Notes: generated by a model not told the origin, from the sequence alone. 64,000 nt of DNA from Brevibacterium spongiae (GCF_026168515.1 NZ_CP093443.1:1488001-1552000); one strand, 5' to 3'. Positions 35,290-44,482 are shown, numbered from the stretch's first letter. Numbers and translations are program-made.

Positions 35290-36312
35290 TCAGGCGAATG
35301 CCTGCGTCCGAGCATAGAGTCCGGGCACCCCGCCCGAGTGGATGAAGACGACCGTGTCGTCGGTTCCGAACCTGCCCTGTCGAACGAGGTCGATCAGGCC
35401 GGCGGCTGCCTTGCCGGTGTACACCGGGTCGAGCAGGATGCCTTCGGTGCGGGCGATGAGCCTGACCGCCTCGGTCATACCCGGGGTCGGCAGTGCGTAC
35501 CCTGTGCCGACATAGTCACCGAGCGCCACAGTGCGTTCTCTTGGGACAGGGGTGAGATCGAGCAGGTGCGCGGTCGAGTCGACGAGGTCGCTGATCTTCG
35601 GTTCCTGATCCACGCGTGAACGGCTGACGTTGATGCCGACCACAGGGATATCGCTGCCGGCCGCATGGAGTCCCACGATGAGACCCGCCTGCATGCCGGC
35701 CGAGCCGCTGGGCGTGACGATATTCGTCGGCTGGAGCACCGCCTCGGCGAATTGGGTGAGCATCTCATGAGCGCAGTCGACGTAGCCGAGAGCTCCGATC
35801 GGATTCGAACCGCCCACGGGGATGACATAGGGGCTCTTCCCCTGCGCCCGCAGCGATTCGGCAAGAGCCTCAGCCTCGCCGAGGAGGTCGCTGCCGTTGC
35901 CGAGCACCCTCACCGAATCAGCGCCGAGGAGGTCGAAGAGCAGGAAATTGCCCGTGAACTCCGGTGGGTTCGCCCCGGCCGGGCCGAGTCCGACGCCCTC
36001 AGGGCCGAGGTCCTCCTCGACGATGAGGTGGCAGTCGAGACCTTCGGCGCGGGCCGCGGCCAGGGTGAGACGGCAGTGGTTGGACTGGACCCCGCCGACG
36101 GTGATGAGGGCGTCGGCTCCTTTGCTCAGCGCATCGGCGACGAGGAACTCGAGCTTGCGAGTCTTGTTCCCGCCCTGGGCCAGGCCCAGCCGATCGTCGC
36201 GTTTGATCCAGATCTGAGGCCCGCCGAGTTCGGCCGAGAGTCTGGGCAGATGCTCGAGCGGTGTCGGTCCATCGGTGTAGCTGCGACGGGGGAATGGGTT
36301 GAGGGCGACCAT
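35290..36312 (-). CDS. PLP-dependent D-cysteine desulfhydrase / ACC deaminase family
   Basis: A 340-residue fold-type II PLP enzyme: IWIKRDDRLGLAQGGNKTRKLEFLV, where the Lys of GGNKTRK binds PLP, then VQSNHCR and PSGSAGMQAGL. Length and motifs match D-cysteine desulfhydrase (DcyD), which makes pyruvate, H2S and ammonia; true ACC deaminases are close relatives and cannot be fully excluded. The ATG at 36312 follows TAGACT (36321-36326, minus strand) by eight bases, so it may be leaderless. Upstream of the RraA-like gene in a probable two-gene unit. Confidence 0.83.
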   Translation of the reverse strand: MVALNPFPRRSYTDGPTPLEHLPRLSAELGGPQIWIKRDDRLGLAQGGNKTRKLEFLVADALSKGADALITVGGVQSNHCRLTLAAARAEGLDCHLIVEEDLGPEGVGLGPAGANPPEFTGNFLLFDLLGADSVRVLGNGSDLLGEAEALAESLRAQGKSPYVIPVGGSNPIGALGYVDCAHEMLTQFAEAVLQPTNIVTPSGSAGMQAGLIVGLHAAGSDIPVVGINVSRSRVDQEPKISDLVDSTAHLLDLTPVPRERTVALGDYVGTGYALPTPGMTEAVRLIARTEGILLDPVYTGKAAAGLIDLVRQGRFGTDDTVVFIHSGGVPGLYARTQAFA

Positions 36313-36424
36313 AGTTCCTGAGTCTACTGACCACCGTTCGCGAGTCCACCCGGTGATGCGACCGCGAACCTGGGTGCGGCCGTGCACCCGCCCCCGGACG
36401 AAGAGCGGTCCTCAGTCATGGGAC

Positions 36425-36865
36425 TCAGCCATGGAAGCTGATGTCCTGAACGGCCTGCTCTTCGTCGACCTCGGCCGTCTTGTTCGCGACGGTCAGGGCC
36501 ATCACCTCATGGGAGACGGAATTCTCGTAGACCACATCGGTCCAGATCGAGTCCCCGTCGGCGGCGATGCGAGCCCAATGGGTCGCATGCTCATCACCAT
36601 GGTCGGCCAGGCCATCGACGACGCTCGGTGCGGCAAGCTCCCCGACGTCGATGTCATCTCCGTTGCCCCATGCCTGCACGAGTTCATCGGCATAGTCCGA
36701 GGCCGCTGCGGGATAGCCCGAACTCTGTGGTGCCTGGACGGTGCCGGCGGCGGATTGGGCTTCGGGGGATGCCGATGCCGGCCCGGCAGACATTCCCAGT
36801 GCGGCGAAACCGGCGACTGCGGCGATTCCCAATGCGGCAACGCGACTGTGGATGGTGGTGGGCAT
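36425..36865 (-). CDS. Secreted small protein, function unknown
   Basis: A 146-residue protein with a clear Sec signal peptide: basic start, hydrophobic core AALGIAAVAGFAALGMSAGP, and cleavage likely after an ASA motif near residue 32. The mature part is acidic, about 110 residues, with no Cys and no domain I recognise. GAGGAGA precedes the ATG. It might be an SnoaL/NTF2-like or other small exported domain, but I would not assign it. Confidence 0.7.
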   Translation of the reverse strand: MPTTIHSRVAALGIAAVAGFAALGMSAGPASASPEAQSAAGTVQAPQSSGYPAAASDYADELVQAWGNGDDIDVGELAAPSVVDGLADHGDEHATHWARIAADGDSIWTDVVYENSVSHEVMALTVANKTAEVDEEQAVQDISFHG

Positions 36866-36970
36866 GGTGACTTCTCCTCTTCCAGAACACGGTCATTTCT
36901 GGAGACGAGTATCGTCAGCCGAAGTGAGAGCCGATACGCGAAGTCTGAGTGATCGCTTGGAGGCGGGCAC

Positions 36971-36998
36971 ATGAATGCGAATGTTCTGTTGCATTCAT
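36971..36998. repeat. Inverted repeat between convergent-spaced minus genes
   Basis: ATGAATGC (36971-36978) and GCATTCAT (36991-36998) are perfect 8-bp arms with a 12-base loop. It lies about 100 bases past the symporter stop and 106 bases before the secreted-protein start, so it may be a terminator or an operator. Confidence 0.35.
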
Positions 36999-37096
36999 GC
37001 GACATCTCGGAGATATTCAGCGGTTCCAGGTATCCGAGCGCGGTGTCCTTAGACGAGTATCACAAAAACAAGGGTCCTTACGGAATCAAATCGTGA

Positions 37097-38455
37097 TCAT
37101 CGTTCTGACGCGGGCGCTGTGTCGGCCGCCTCGGCGTGGGCGCTGTCTTGGCCGTCGTGTTCGGCCTCGTCTTCAGTCTTGTCCATCCAGTCCTTGCCGT
37201 CGAGGATGCGTGCGACCATCATCGAGCTCGCTTGGTCACCGACCGAATTGACAGTCGTCGCAGGGGGATCGATGACTGTGCCGATGATCTGGATGATCGG
37301 CAGGGCTGCGGCGGGGAAGCCGTAGAGAGTGATGATCATGAGCTCCCCGATGAATCCGCCGGAGGGGATGCCCGCCATGACCATCCCGGCCAGCAGGGCG
37401 ACCCCGATGGCGATGAGGATGTTCTCCACCGTGAAGAAGTCACGCTGGAAGACGGCGAAGAGGAACGCGATCTTGAGGATCGCCGACAGGCTCGACCCCT
37501 CCATGTGGATCGTCGCGCCGATCGGAACGATCGTCTCCCGGATGTCGCGGGGGACTCCGATGCGCTCGCCCGCCCGCAGGTTCGCCGGGATCGCCGCCAC
37601 CGAGGAGGACGTGCCCAGAGAGATCGTCGTCGGTTCGAGGATGTTGCCCCAGAATCGAGCGAGTCCGCGGCGACCGCCGGCGAAGAAGGCATAGAACGTG
37701 AACGCAACGATGAAGTAGACGATCGCCACCGGGTAGTAGACGAGGAAGGCACGGACATAGTCGCCGACGAGCTGCGAACCGAGTTCACCGATGAGGGCCG
37801 CGAAGTAGGCGCCGAGCCCGATCGGAGCGTAGTACATGATGATCGATGTGAACTTGAGGAACACCTCGGTACCGGACGCGAGGAACTGCGCGAACGGTTT
37901 GCCGGCGTCTCCGATCCTGCTCGTCGCGAAGCCGACGATGACGGCGAAGACGATGAGGGCGAGCATATGCTCAGCGGACAGGATCTTCGAGAAGTCATCG
38001 ACGACGACGGTCTGCACCAGCTGTTCGCCGATGGAGCCGACTTCTTCGACGTTCTCCGGCTCCTTCATCTCCACGTGCACTCCGTCCGTGGCGTTGAAGA
38101 TGCCCAGAGCTGCCACCATGACGATCGAGGCGATGACTCCGGTGATGGCGAAGACTGCGAGCATGCCGCCCATGATCTTGCCCAGTCGGGCAGCCGAGGA
38201 CATGCCGGAGACCGCGGAGGCGATGGAGAAGAAGACGAGCGGCACGACGAGGGTGAACATCATGTTGATGAAGAGCGTGCCGAAGGGTTTGATGACGGTG
38301 GCACGCTCGCCGAAGACGAGGCCGATGATCGCGCCGATGGCGACTCCGGCGAGGATGAAGAGCGGGAACCGATAGTTCCGGAGGATCCGGAGAAACCTCG
38401 AGCCTTGCGTCTTCGAGTTCGTGGTCTGCGCATCCGAGGCAGCGGGGGAGGACAT
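37097..38455 (-). CDS. DAACS dicarboxylate/glutamate:cation symporter
   Basis: A 452-residue transporter of the GltP/DctA family. Ser-rich reentrant loop SLGTSSSVAAIP, the AGIPSGGFIGELM hairpin, and the substrate/Na+ site TTVNSVGDQASSMM are all visible. Eight membrane helices expected. Acidic C-terminal tail (about 35 residues, rich in Asp/Glu). Imports glutamate/aspartate or C4-dicarboxylates with Na+ or H+. Monocistronic. Confidence 0.88.
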   Translation of the reverse strand: MSSPAASDAQTTNSKTQGSRFLRILRNYRFPLFILAGVAIGAIIGLVFGERATVIKPFGTLFINMMFTLVVPLVFFSIASAVSGMSSAARLGKIMGGMLAVFAITGVIASIVMVAALGIFNATDGVHVEMKEPENVEEVGSIGEQLVQTVVVDDFSKILSAEHMLALIVFAVIVGFATSRIGDAGKPFAQFLASGTEVFLKFTSIIMYYAPIGLGAYFAALIGELGSQLVGDYVRAFLVYYPVAIVYFIVAFTFYAFFAGGRRGLARFWGNILEPTTISLGTSSSVAAIPANLRAGERIGVPRDIRETIVPIGATIHMEGSSLSAILKIAFLFAVFQRDFFTVENILIAIGVALLAGMVMAGIPSGGFIGELMIITLYGFPAAALPIIQIIGTVIDPPATTVNSVGDQASSMMVARILDGKDWMDKTEDEAEHDGQDSAHAEAADTAPASER

Positions 38456-38541
38456 GGGGCCCTGCCTTTCGTATCAGCAACGTTGCTCCGCCGTCTGCAC
38501 GGCGGGGCGTCATGGCCCTGGCGATACTACCCGGGACACCA

Positions 38542-38579
38542 TGAAACCCGGCACACGGATGACCGTGTACCGGGTTTCA
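38542..38579 (-). terminator. Terminator after the 98-residue gene
   Basis: Arms 38542-38558 and 38563-38579 pair over 17 bp with one mismatch around an ATGA loop. On the minus strand it follows the small gene's stop and precedes the symporter gene. Confidence 0.6.
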
Positions 38580-38601
38580 GGAGTTCGCTCGAAGAGGCGA
38601 A

Positions 38602-38898
38602 TCAGGCCTCACGCGACGTATCGGATCTCTCGGAATCCTCAGCGTCCGATGTCGGCGTCGCCGCGGACTCGTCGATCGCCTCGTGCGAGCCGTCGGGGCG
38701 GCGGTGGAGAGTCACACCTTCCGCCTCGGCAGCCTTCTTCAGCTCGTCCTCGGTCGGCTTTTCGTCGTATCCGGGAGTCGAGCCATACGCGACATCAGGT
38801 CCGCTTGCCTTCGACGCGAATTCGTCGAGCTTCTCGTGGACCCTGTCGATCTTGTTCTGGGGATCCTTCTTGTTCTGTGGGTCATTGCGGTCACTCAT
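38602..38898 (-). CDS. Short hydrophilic protein, paralogue of the 39000 gene
   Basis: A 98-residue very hydrophilic, probably partly disordered protein (many Lys/Asp/Glu/Ser). Its segment from about residue 48, TEDELKKAAEAEGVTLHRR followed by PDGSHEAIDES, aligns closely with the C-terminal half of the 75-residue protein at 39000. No known domain recognised; composition recalls small general-stress proteins. Start ATG at 38898. Confidence 0.65.
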   Translation of the reverse strand: MSDRNDPQNKKDPQNKIDRVHEKLDEFASKASGPDVAYGSTPGYDEKPTEDELKKAAEAEGVTLHRRPDGSHEAIDESAATPTSDAEDSERSDTSREA

Positions 38899-38999
38899 GT
38901 TTCAACACCTCACTGACTCGAAGACGTCTTACCAGCGACCTTAGCTGCTTTTGTGGATTCGTCCAGGGGCGGCAGCATCATGGATGCAGTTGCAGAGGT

Positions 39000-39227
39000 T
39001 CAGTCCTCGTAGCTCGAGTGGGATTCGTCGACGGCGAAATGAGAGCCGTCGGCATTGCGGTAGAGCTTCACCCCTTCCTGCTCGGCGGTGGCCTGCAGGC
39101 GCTCCTCGGAACTGTCCTCCCGGTAGCCGACCTTCTGGCCCTGGCCGATGTTTGCGCTCCTGAACGCCTTGGAGATGTGCTCGATCGTGTCGGCCAACTT
39201 GGTCGGACGATTCATTTCTGCGGTCAT
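39000..39227 (-). CDS. Short hydrophilic protein, paralogue of the 38602 gene
   Basis: A 75-residue protein. The second half, SEERLQATAEQEGVKLYRN followed by ADGSHFAVDES, matches the neighbouring 98-residue protein in a motif of form E-x2-L-x3-AE-x-EGV-x-L-x-R-x2-DGSH-x-A-x-DES. ATG 39227 has GAAGGAT immediately upstream; an earlier in-frame start lacks a site. Function unknown; probably co-regulated with its paralogue. Confidence 0.65.
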   Translation of the reverse strand: MTAEMNRPTKLADTIEHISKAFRSANIGQGQKVGYREDSSEERLQATAEQEGVKLYRNADGSHFAVDESHSSYED

Positions 39228-39310
39228 GATCCTTCGCCCCATTCCCACGCAGATGGTGTGGAGAACTATATCTCTCCTCGCTCCCGAATCCCAGGGCCCG
39301 CGGTCCTGCC

Positions 39311-39360
39311 TGATCGTTCAACCGCGATAGCCTTTCCTGAACGAACGATTAGTCTAGACT
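39311..39360 (+). promoter_or_regulatory. Promoter and TetR-like half sites before the FadE5-like gene
   Basis: TGATCGTTCA (39311-39320) and TGAACGAACGATTA (39338-39351) share the GAACGATT/ATCGTTCA core with the palindrome at 7849-7862. A -10 TAGACT (39355-39360) lies six bases before the GTG start, implying a leaderless mRNA. Repression by a TetR regulator of acyl-CoA degradation is likely. Confidence 0.5.
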
Positions 39361-39366
39361 GGGTGC

Positions 39367-41223
39367 GTGACTGACGAGAACACAGGCAATGGTGCCCAGC
39401 AGACCATCACGGAGTCCGTCCTCTCGGCCAAGGACATCGACTTCCTCCTCTACGACTGGCTCAAGGTCGACGAGCTCTGCAGCCGGCAGCGCTTCTCCGA
39501 CCACTCCCGCGACGTCTTCGACTCGGTGCTTTCGGCCAGCGAAGAGCTTGCCAAGGAGCAGTTCGCTCCGCATGCGCGGAAATCCGATCTCAACGAACCG
39601 ACCTTCGACGGCACAGCGGTCTCGCTGATTCCCGAGATCAAGTCCGCACTCGATCAGTTCGCCGGCATCGGGCTGCTGTCGTCGACGATGGATGAGTCCG
39701 TCGGCGGCATTCAGCTGCCGCAGACGGTGGCGAAGGCCTGCTTCGCCTGGTTCCAGGCCGCGAACATCGCCACCGCCAGCTACCCGATGCTGACCATGGC
39801 CAATGCCAATCTGCTGCTCGAATACGGAACCGAGGACCAGATTCAGAAGTACGCGCTGCCCGAACTCGACGGTCGCTTCTTCGGCACCATGTGCCTGTCC
39901 GAGCCGGACGTCGGTTCGTCGCTCGGCGACGTCACGACGAAGGCCGTGCCTGACCCCGACGGTGGGGACGGTGCCTACCGCATCCACGGGACGAAGATGT
40001 GGATCTCCGGCGGCGATCACGAACTCTCGGAGAACATCGTCCACCTGGTCCTCGCCCGTGCCGAAGGCGACCGCCCCGGCACCAAGGGGCTGAGCCTGTT
40101 CCTCGTGCCGAAGCACCTGGTCAACGACGATGGCAGCCTCGGCGAGCGCAATGACGTCGTCCTGTCCGGACTCAACCACAAGATGGGGTGGCGGGGGACG
40201 ACGAATACTCTGCTCAACTTCGGCGAAGGCGCGCACACTCCGGCTGGTGCCGCTGGTGCGGTCGGCTGGCTCGTGGGGGAGCGGGGACAGGGTCTGGCCT
40301 GTATGTTCCACATGATGAACGAGGCTCGCATCGGCGTCGGGGCCGGCGCTGTCGCCCTCGGCTACCATGCCTACCTCGATGCCCTGCGCTACGCCCGCGA
40401 TCGCAGGCAGGGCCGCCCCGACGGCGCCAAGGGCTCCGACTCCCCGCAGATTCCGATCTCCGGGCACGCGGACATCCGGCGCATGCTCATGGCCTCGAAG
40501 AGCTACGTCGAGGGCGGACTCGGCCTCGTCCTCTACGCCGCCCGACTCCTCGACGAGTCCGAGACTGCCGAGACACAGGCCGAGCGTGACCGGGCCGCAC
40601 TGCTGCTCGACGTGCTCACCCCGATCGTCAAGACCTGGCCGAGCGTGTGGTGTCTCAAGGCCAACGATCACGCCATCCAGGTGCTCGGCGGCGCGGGGTA
40701 CACACGCGACCACGATGTCGAGCAGCTCTACCGCGACAACCGGCTCAACCCGATCCACGAAGGCACGCACGGCATCCAGGCGAAGGATCTGCTCGGCCGC
40801 AAGGTCGTCATGTCCGGGGGAGAGGGTCTCAAGGTCCTGCTCGAGCAGATGCGGTCGACCCTCGCCGAGGCGGCCGGGACCTCCGAATGGAACGACGAGG
40901 CCGCGGCACTGAGTGCCGCGGTCGATCGGATCGAATCCGTGACCGCAGCGGTGTGGTCACGTGGTGATCCGGAGGTGGTGCTGGAGAACGCTTGGACCTA
41001 TCTCGAGGCGGTCGGTCACACTGTGCTTGCCTGGCTGTGGCTGCAGCAGGGCATGGCCGCCGAGGAGGTGGTTCGCGACCGAGGGCACTCATCGTTCCTG
41101 CGGGGCAAGATCGCGACTGCGCGGTATTTCTTCACCCATGAGCTCCCGTTGACCGGTCCGTGGTTCGACCTCGTCGAGAGCAGGTCGACGACGTTTTCAG
41201 ACCTCGATGAATCCTGGCTGTGA
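39367..41223 (+). CDS. Long-form acyl-CoA dehydrogenase (FadE5-like)
   Basis: A 618-residue acyl-CoA dehydrogenase, longer than the usual 380-400 because of N-terminal and C-terminal extensions, as in mycobacterial FadE5 and related broad-range enzymes. FAD/substrate region MCLSEPDVGSSLGDVTTKA, the MGWRGTTNT loop, and IHEGTHGIQAKDLLGRKV, whose Glu matches the catalytic base. Oxidises acyl-CoA at the alpha-beta bond with FAD. GTG start at 39367, leaderless by promoter position. Single gene; the TetR-like motif upstream links it in regulation to the lva-like operon. Confidence 0.88.
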   Translation: MTDENTGNGAQQTITESVLSAKDIDFLLYDWLKVDELCSRQRFSDHSRDVFDSVLSASEELAKEQFAPHARKSDLNEPTFDGTAVSLIPEIKSALDQFAGIGLLSSTMDESVGGIQLPQTVAKACFAWFQAANIATASYPMLTMANANLLLEYGTEDQIQKYALPELDGRFFGTMCLSEPDVGSSLGDVTTKAVPDPDGGDGAYRIHGTKMWISGGDHELSENIVHLVLARAEGDRPGTKGLSLFLVPKHLVNDDGSLGERNDVVLSGLNHKMGWRGTTNTLLNFGEGAHTPAGAAGAVGWLVGERGQGLACMFHMMNEARIGVGAGAVALGYHAYLDALRYARDRRQGRPDGAKGSDSPQIPISGHADIRRMLMASKSYVEGGLGLVLYAARLLDESETAETQAERDRAALLLDVLTPIVKTWPSVWCLKANDHAIQVLGGAGYTRDHDVEQLYRDNRLNPIHEGTHGIQAKDLLGRKVVMSGGEGLKVLLEQMRSTLAEAAGTSEWNDEAAALSAAVDRIESVTAAVWSRGDPEVVLENAWTYLEAVGHTVLAWLWLQQGMAAEEVVRDRGHSSFLRGKIATARYFFTHELPLTGPWFDLVESRSTTFSDLDESWL

Positions 41224-41301
41224 TCGTGTGCCCGTCGGGTGTTGCATGTCGGACGCAGTCGAATCGGCTGCATTCCGACTCGTCGCATGACTTCGGCTGT
41301 T

Positions 41302-41317
41302 GAGCGGGGCGCCGCTC
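41302..41317. terminator. Hairpin between convergent genes
   Basis: GAGCGG (41302-41307) and CCGCTC (41312-41317) with a four-base loop, between the FadE5-like gene and the convergent PAP2 gene and overlapping the stop of the latter by two bases. Confidence 0.35.
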
Positions 41318-42050
41318 AGGTCCGGAAGTCCGGCACACGCTGGTCCAGCGTCGTGATGATGCGCAGGAACAGACCGCCGGCGATCAGTCCGCCTATGAGG
41401 TCGGTGGCCCAATGCCAGCCGAGTGCGAAGGACACCACGACGGAGTTCACGCTGATCGCGGCGACACCCCACCAGAGCAGTCGCACTGTACGCGTGGAGG
41501 TGCTGCTGTAGGTCGCGATGAGGTAGGCGACCGCACCGTAGATGAGCACGGCCTCAGCGGCGTGGCCGGAAGGATAGCTGATTCCGCGGCCGCCGATGTC
41601 GATGAGGCCGCCTTGGAAGAACCTCGGGTCGTGAAGCGTCGTCGATGGGCGGGCGAACAGCACTTTGAGTGAGCCGACGCCGAGGTAGAAGGCGGCTTCA
41701 GCGGCGGCGGCGAAGACGATGGGTCGCCACGATCGTCGCTTGCGGGACAGGACGATCGCCGTGATCGCGAGCACCGGCAGGCAGACGGCCTGGCCGGCAA
41801 TGGGGTCGAGGATTTGCTGGAAGAACCAGACGATGTCCGGTTCAATGAGGTAGATCCACCGACGATTGAGCTTGTAGTCCCAGACACGCAACGGTCCCAT
41901 GGCAAGCAGGGTCAGCACGATGAAATTGGCCGTCAGGAACCAGATCGAGGTTGCCAGAGGCAGCAGCCCCCGTATTCGAGTCGTCCAGGGACCACGATCT
42001 GAGGGGCTGCTGATCAGCTTCTCGGATTCGACATATGACTCAGCAACCAT
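41316..42050 (-). CDS. PAP2-superfamily membrane phosphatase-like protein
   Basis: A 244-residue protein with about six membrane helices. PAP2 motifs: KVLFARP (K-x5/6-RP), YPSGH, and FALGWHWATD as the third motif. In motif three the usual SR is SF: the conserved Arg that helps bind phosphate appears replaced by Phe, while the catalytic His and Asp remain. Family members dephosphorylate undecaprenyl pyrophosphate or phosphatidic acid. TAAACT (42059-42064, minus strand) is eight bases before the ATG, so probably leaderless. Activity is uncertain because of the substitution. Confidence 0.8.
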   Translation of the reverse strand: MVAESYVESEKLISSPSDRGPWTTRIRGLLPLATSIWFLTANFIVLTLLAMGPLRVWDYKLNRRWIYLIEPDIVWFFQQILDPIAGQAVCLPVLAITAIVLSRKRRSWRPIVFAAAAEAAFYLGVGSLKVLFARPSTTLHDPRFFQGGLIDIGGRGISYPSGHAAEAVLIYGAVAYLIATYSSTSTRTVRLLWWGVAAISVNSVVVSFALGWHWATDLIGGLIAGGLFLRIITTLDQRVPDFRT

Positions 42051-42118
42051 CAGCTATGAGTTTAGTCGGCGGAGACAATCACTTCTGCTGTGGGTGATAA
42101 AGAAACGGTGAATTCTGT

Positions 42119-42784
42119 TCAAAACCCTCTGCCCCGCACCACCATCGTCGCAATGCGCACGCGATTGTTCGTATCGAGCTTGATGTTGATCCGATTGAGG
42201 TGGGTCTTGACCGTGGCCAGACTCATGAACGTCTGCTCCGCGATCTCCTGGTTCGACAGCCCCTCGGCCACGAGTTCTGCGATCTGCCGTTCGCGGTCGG
42301 TGAGTGCGGCCAGCAGTGTCACAGCTTCACGCTGCAGACGCTGGTCGGAATTCGACGTGACCTTGGCGATCATCTGCCGCATGGACTGCGGGGCGAGAAT
42401 CGGTTCCCCGGCATGGACCTTGCGGACCGCAACGGCGAGATCCACCGGGCCGATGTCCTTGAGCAGGTATCCGGAGGCTCCGGCTTCGAGTGCTCGGAAG
42501 AGGTGATCGTCGCTGTTCATGCTCGTCAGAGCCACCACCTTCGGTGCTCGCACGCTGTTGAGCAGACGCTGGGTGGCTTCGATCCCGCCGATTCCCGGCA
42601 TCCTGATGTCCATGAGCACGAGATCGGGATAGTGCAGGGACACGGCTTCTATGGCCTCTTCGCCGCTCATCGCCGAACCGACGACTTCGATATCATCGGC
42701 CGCCTGCAGGATTCCGCGGATGCCGGTGATGACCATCGGGTCGTCATCGACGATGATGACGCGGATCGGGGCGGATAGGCTCAT
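42119..42784 (-). CDS. NarL/LuxR-type response regulator
   Basis: A 221-residue regulator. Receiver domain residues 5-120 (VIIVDDDPMVITGIR, phosphoacceptor Asp in DLVLMDIRMPG, ALTSMNSDD, KDI) and C-terminal LuxR HTH (TDRERQIAELVAEGLSNQEIAEQ). ATG 42784 has TAATGT (42792-42797, minus) seven bases upstream, so it seems to have its own leaderless promoter despite lying 117 bases after the kinase gene. Partner of the kinase at 42902; target genes unknown. Confidence 0.88.
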   Translation of the reverse strand: MSLSAPIRVIIVDDDPMVITGIRGILQAADDIEVVGSAMSGEEAIEAVSLHYPDLVLMDIRMPGIGGIEATQRLLNSVRAPKVVALTSMNSDDHLFRALEAGASGYLLKDIGPVDLAVAVRKVHAGEPILAPQSMRQMIAKVTSNSDQRLQREAVTLLAALTDRERQIAELVAEGLSNQEIAEQTFMSLATVKTHLNRINIKLDTNNRVRIATMVVRGRGF

Positions 42785-42901
42785 GTGCGTCACATTACCC
42801 GAGGCCCATGACACGGCCCGGCACGGCACTGATGCTTCCGTGCCGCGGTTCCTCGTTCACGTGCGCGGCTCACCTCTCAGTGCGCCTCACAGAACTGTGT
42901 C

Positions 42902-44323
42902 TCAGGTCTGCGGACGGAACGGAGGAAAGCTCACCTGCACCCGGAACTCCTCACCGAACACACCGATCGAGGCTTCGCCGCCGAACATCTCGCTGCGTTC
43001 GCGGATGCCCACCAGACCGGTACCCGATCCGGTCGACGCCAAAGGAGAATCGTACGAGGCCTCACCGGAACCATCAGGAGCCCAGCCGTGAGCCGCGGCA
43101 TCGGGACCGAGGGTCCGCACCGAATCCGGAGCATAGCGAGGGCGCGGCGGAACATCGATCGGGCCCGGTGTGCGCGGAAGCGGATTGCTCACCGAGAGCT
43201 GCACTCCGCGGGCGGCCGAGACTCCGATATCCACCGTGACCGGCGAGTTCGGCGCATGCTTCATCGCATTCGTCAGGGCCTCCTGGACAATGCGATAGAC
43301 CGCACGGTCGAGAGCGGGCGGGCAGGAGTCGACGTCCTGAATGACGATGAGCGGACGCACGATCGTTCCGGTCGACGCCACCGAGGCGATGAGCTCCGGA
43401 ATCGCCGACATGGTCGCACGGCTCGGCGGCGCCGAGGACGCGCGAGAATGGTGCGGATCGGCCAAGTTGCCGTTTCTCACACCTCCCACCAGATGGCGCA
43501 GATCCTCCAACGAGGCACGCGCCTCCTCCCGCAGAGCCGAGGCCGTCGAAGCGACCTCAGGATCTGTCTGCGCCGCCACCTCCAATGCGCCAGTGTGCAG
43601 AGAGATCACCGACAGGCGGTGGGACAGCGTGTCGTGGAGTTCGCGAGCCAGCAGCTCGCGTTCGGACTGCCTGGCAATCTCGGCCGAGAGCGATTCATTC
43701 CGCAGAGTCTCTCGTTCAGCGATCGACTCGACAGCCCTCATCCTCCTCGTCCTGCGCAGAAGCGCCCCGACTCCCAGCGCTGTGCCCAGGCCGATGAGGC
43801 AAGCCGCCACCGTGATGACCCTGATCGCCAGGTGAGAATCGTCCGGCGGAATCGTCGCTTCGACCCCCGTGACCTGCGCCGGGTCGGGCAGGAAGAAGAT
43901 GCTGAACGGATTGTGCTCAGGCTGCGCCAGACACATCCGCACAGTGGAGAACACGACCAAGCCGGTGCTCACCGCCGAGGCAGTGATCGCCTGCCGCTTC
44001 GGAGCCCGGATGACAAGGTGGAAGACCGCGATGAGGAGCATGAGAGCATCGCCCCACGCCGCAGTGAGCAGGCCGCCCACGACGAACGGGACCCACGGCC
44101 ACCGGTGCCGGAGGAAGACCAGCCCCCACGCGAGAAACAGCAGCAGGACGGCCACGAGACCGGTGTCGTTGAGCTCGCCGTCGCTGAAGGCCCAGGGGTT
44201 GGCCGTCACTGCCATCGAAGAGGTGAAGATCCCGATGAGATAGACAATGACGCCGACGAGGATGCTGCCGGCGATGCGCACGCCGCGCGGGATCCTGCGG
44301 CGAGGGACGGAATGTTCTGACAC
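42902..44323 (-). CDS. NarL-type sensor histidine kinase
   Basis: A 473-residue membrane kinase: about five or six hydrophobic helices in residues 15-180, then a DHp domain with LLARELHDTLSHRLSVISLH (His is the phosphoacceptor) and an HATPase domain ending STGSGTGLVGIRERSEMFGG. GTG start at 44323, with TACGAT (44330-44335, minus) six bases upstream, so leaderless. Pairs with the response regulator at 42119. A proline-rich loop of about 50 residues is inserted in the ATPase domain. Confidence 0.87.
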   Translation of the reverse strand: MSEHSVPRRRIPRGVRIAGSILVGVIVYLIGIFTSSMAVTANPWAFSDGELNDTGLVAVLLLFLAWGLVFLRHRWPWVPFVVGGLLTAAWGDALMLLIAVFHLVIRAPKRQAITASAVSTGLVVFSTVRMCLAQPEHNPFSIFFLPDPAQVTGVEATIPPDDSHLAIRVITVAACLIGLGTALGVGALLRRTRRMRAVESIAERETLRNESLSAEIARQSERELLARELHDTLSHRLSVISLHTGALEVAAQTDPEVASTASALREEARASLEDLRHLVGGVRNGNLADPHHSRASSAPPSRATMSAIPELIASVASTGTIVRPLIVIQDVDSCPPALDRAVYRIVQEALTNAMKHAPNSPVTVDIGVSAARGVQLSVSNPLPRTPGPIDVPPRPRYAPDSVRTLGPDAAAHGWAPDGSGEASYDSPLASTGSGTGLVGIRERSEMFGGEASIGVFGEEFRVQVSFPPFRPQT

Positions 44324-44482
44324 AGATGAATCGTAACCGCGGGCACTGACACACGTAGTCCATCATCAGGCTGGAGGCAGTCAACCGTTCGGCTGGCAGG
44401 GTCCAGCCCGATTGCGGACGTGCGAGAGGGCGTAAGAGGCGAGGCTGGAGCCGTCAGTCAGAAACAGCCTCGAAGGAGCGTC

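Noticed and set aside
37136..38944. A 602-codon frame opposite the DAACS symporter
   Set aside because: Low-complexity Asp/Glu/Arg translation with no motif; the minus-strand symporter is certain.
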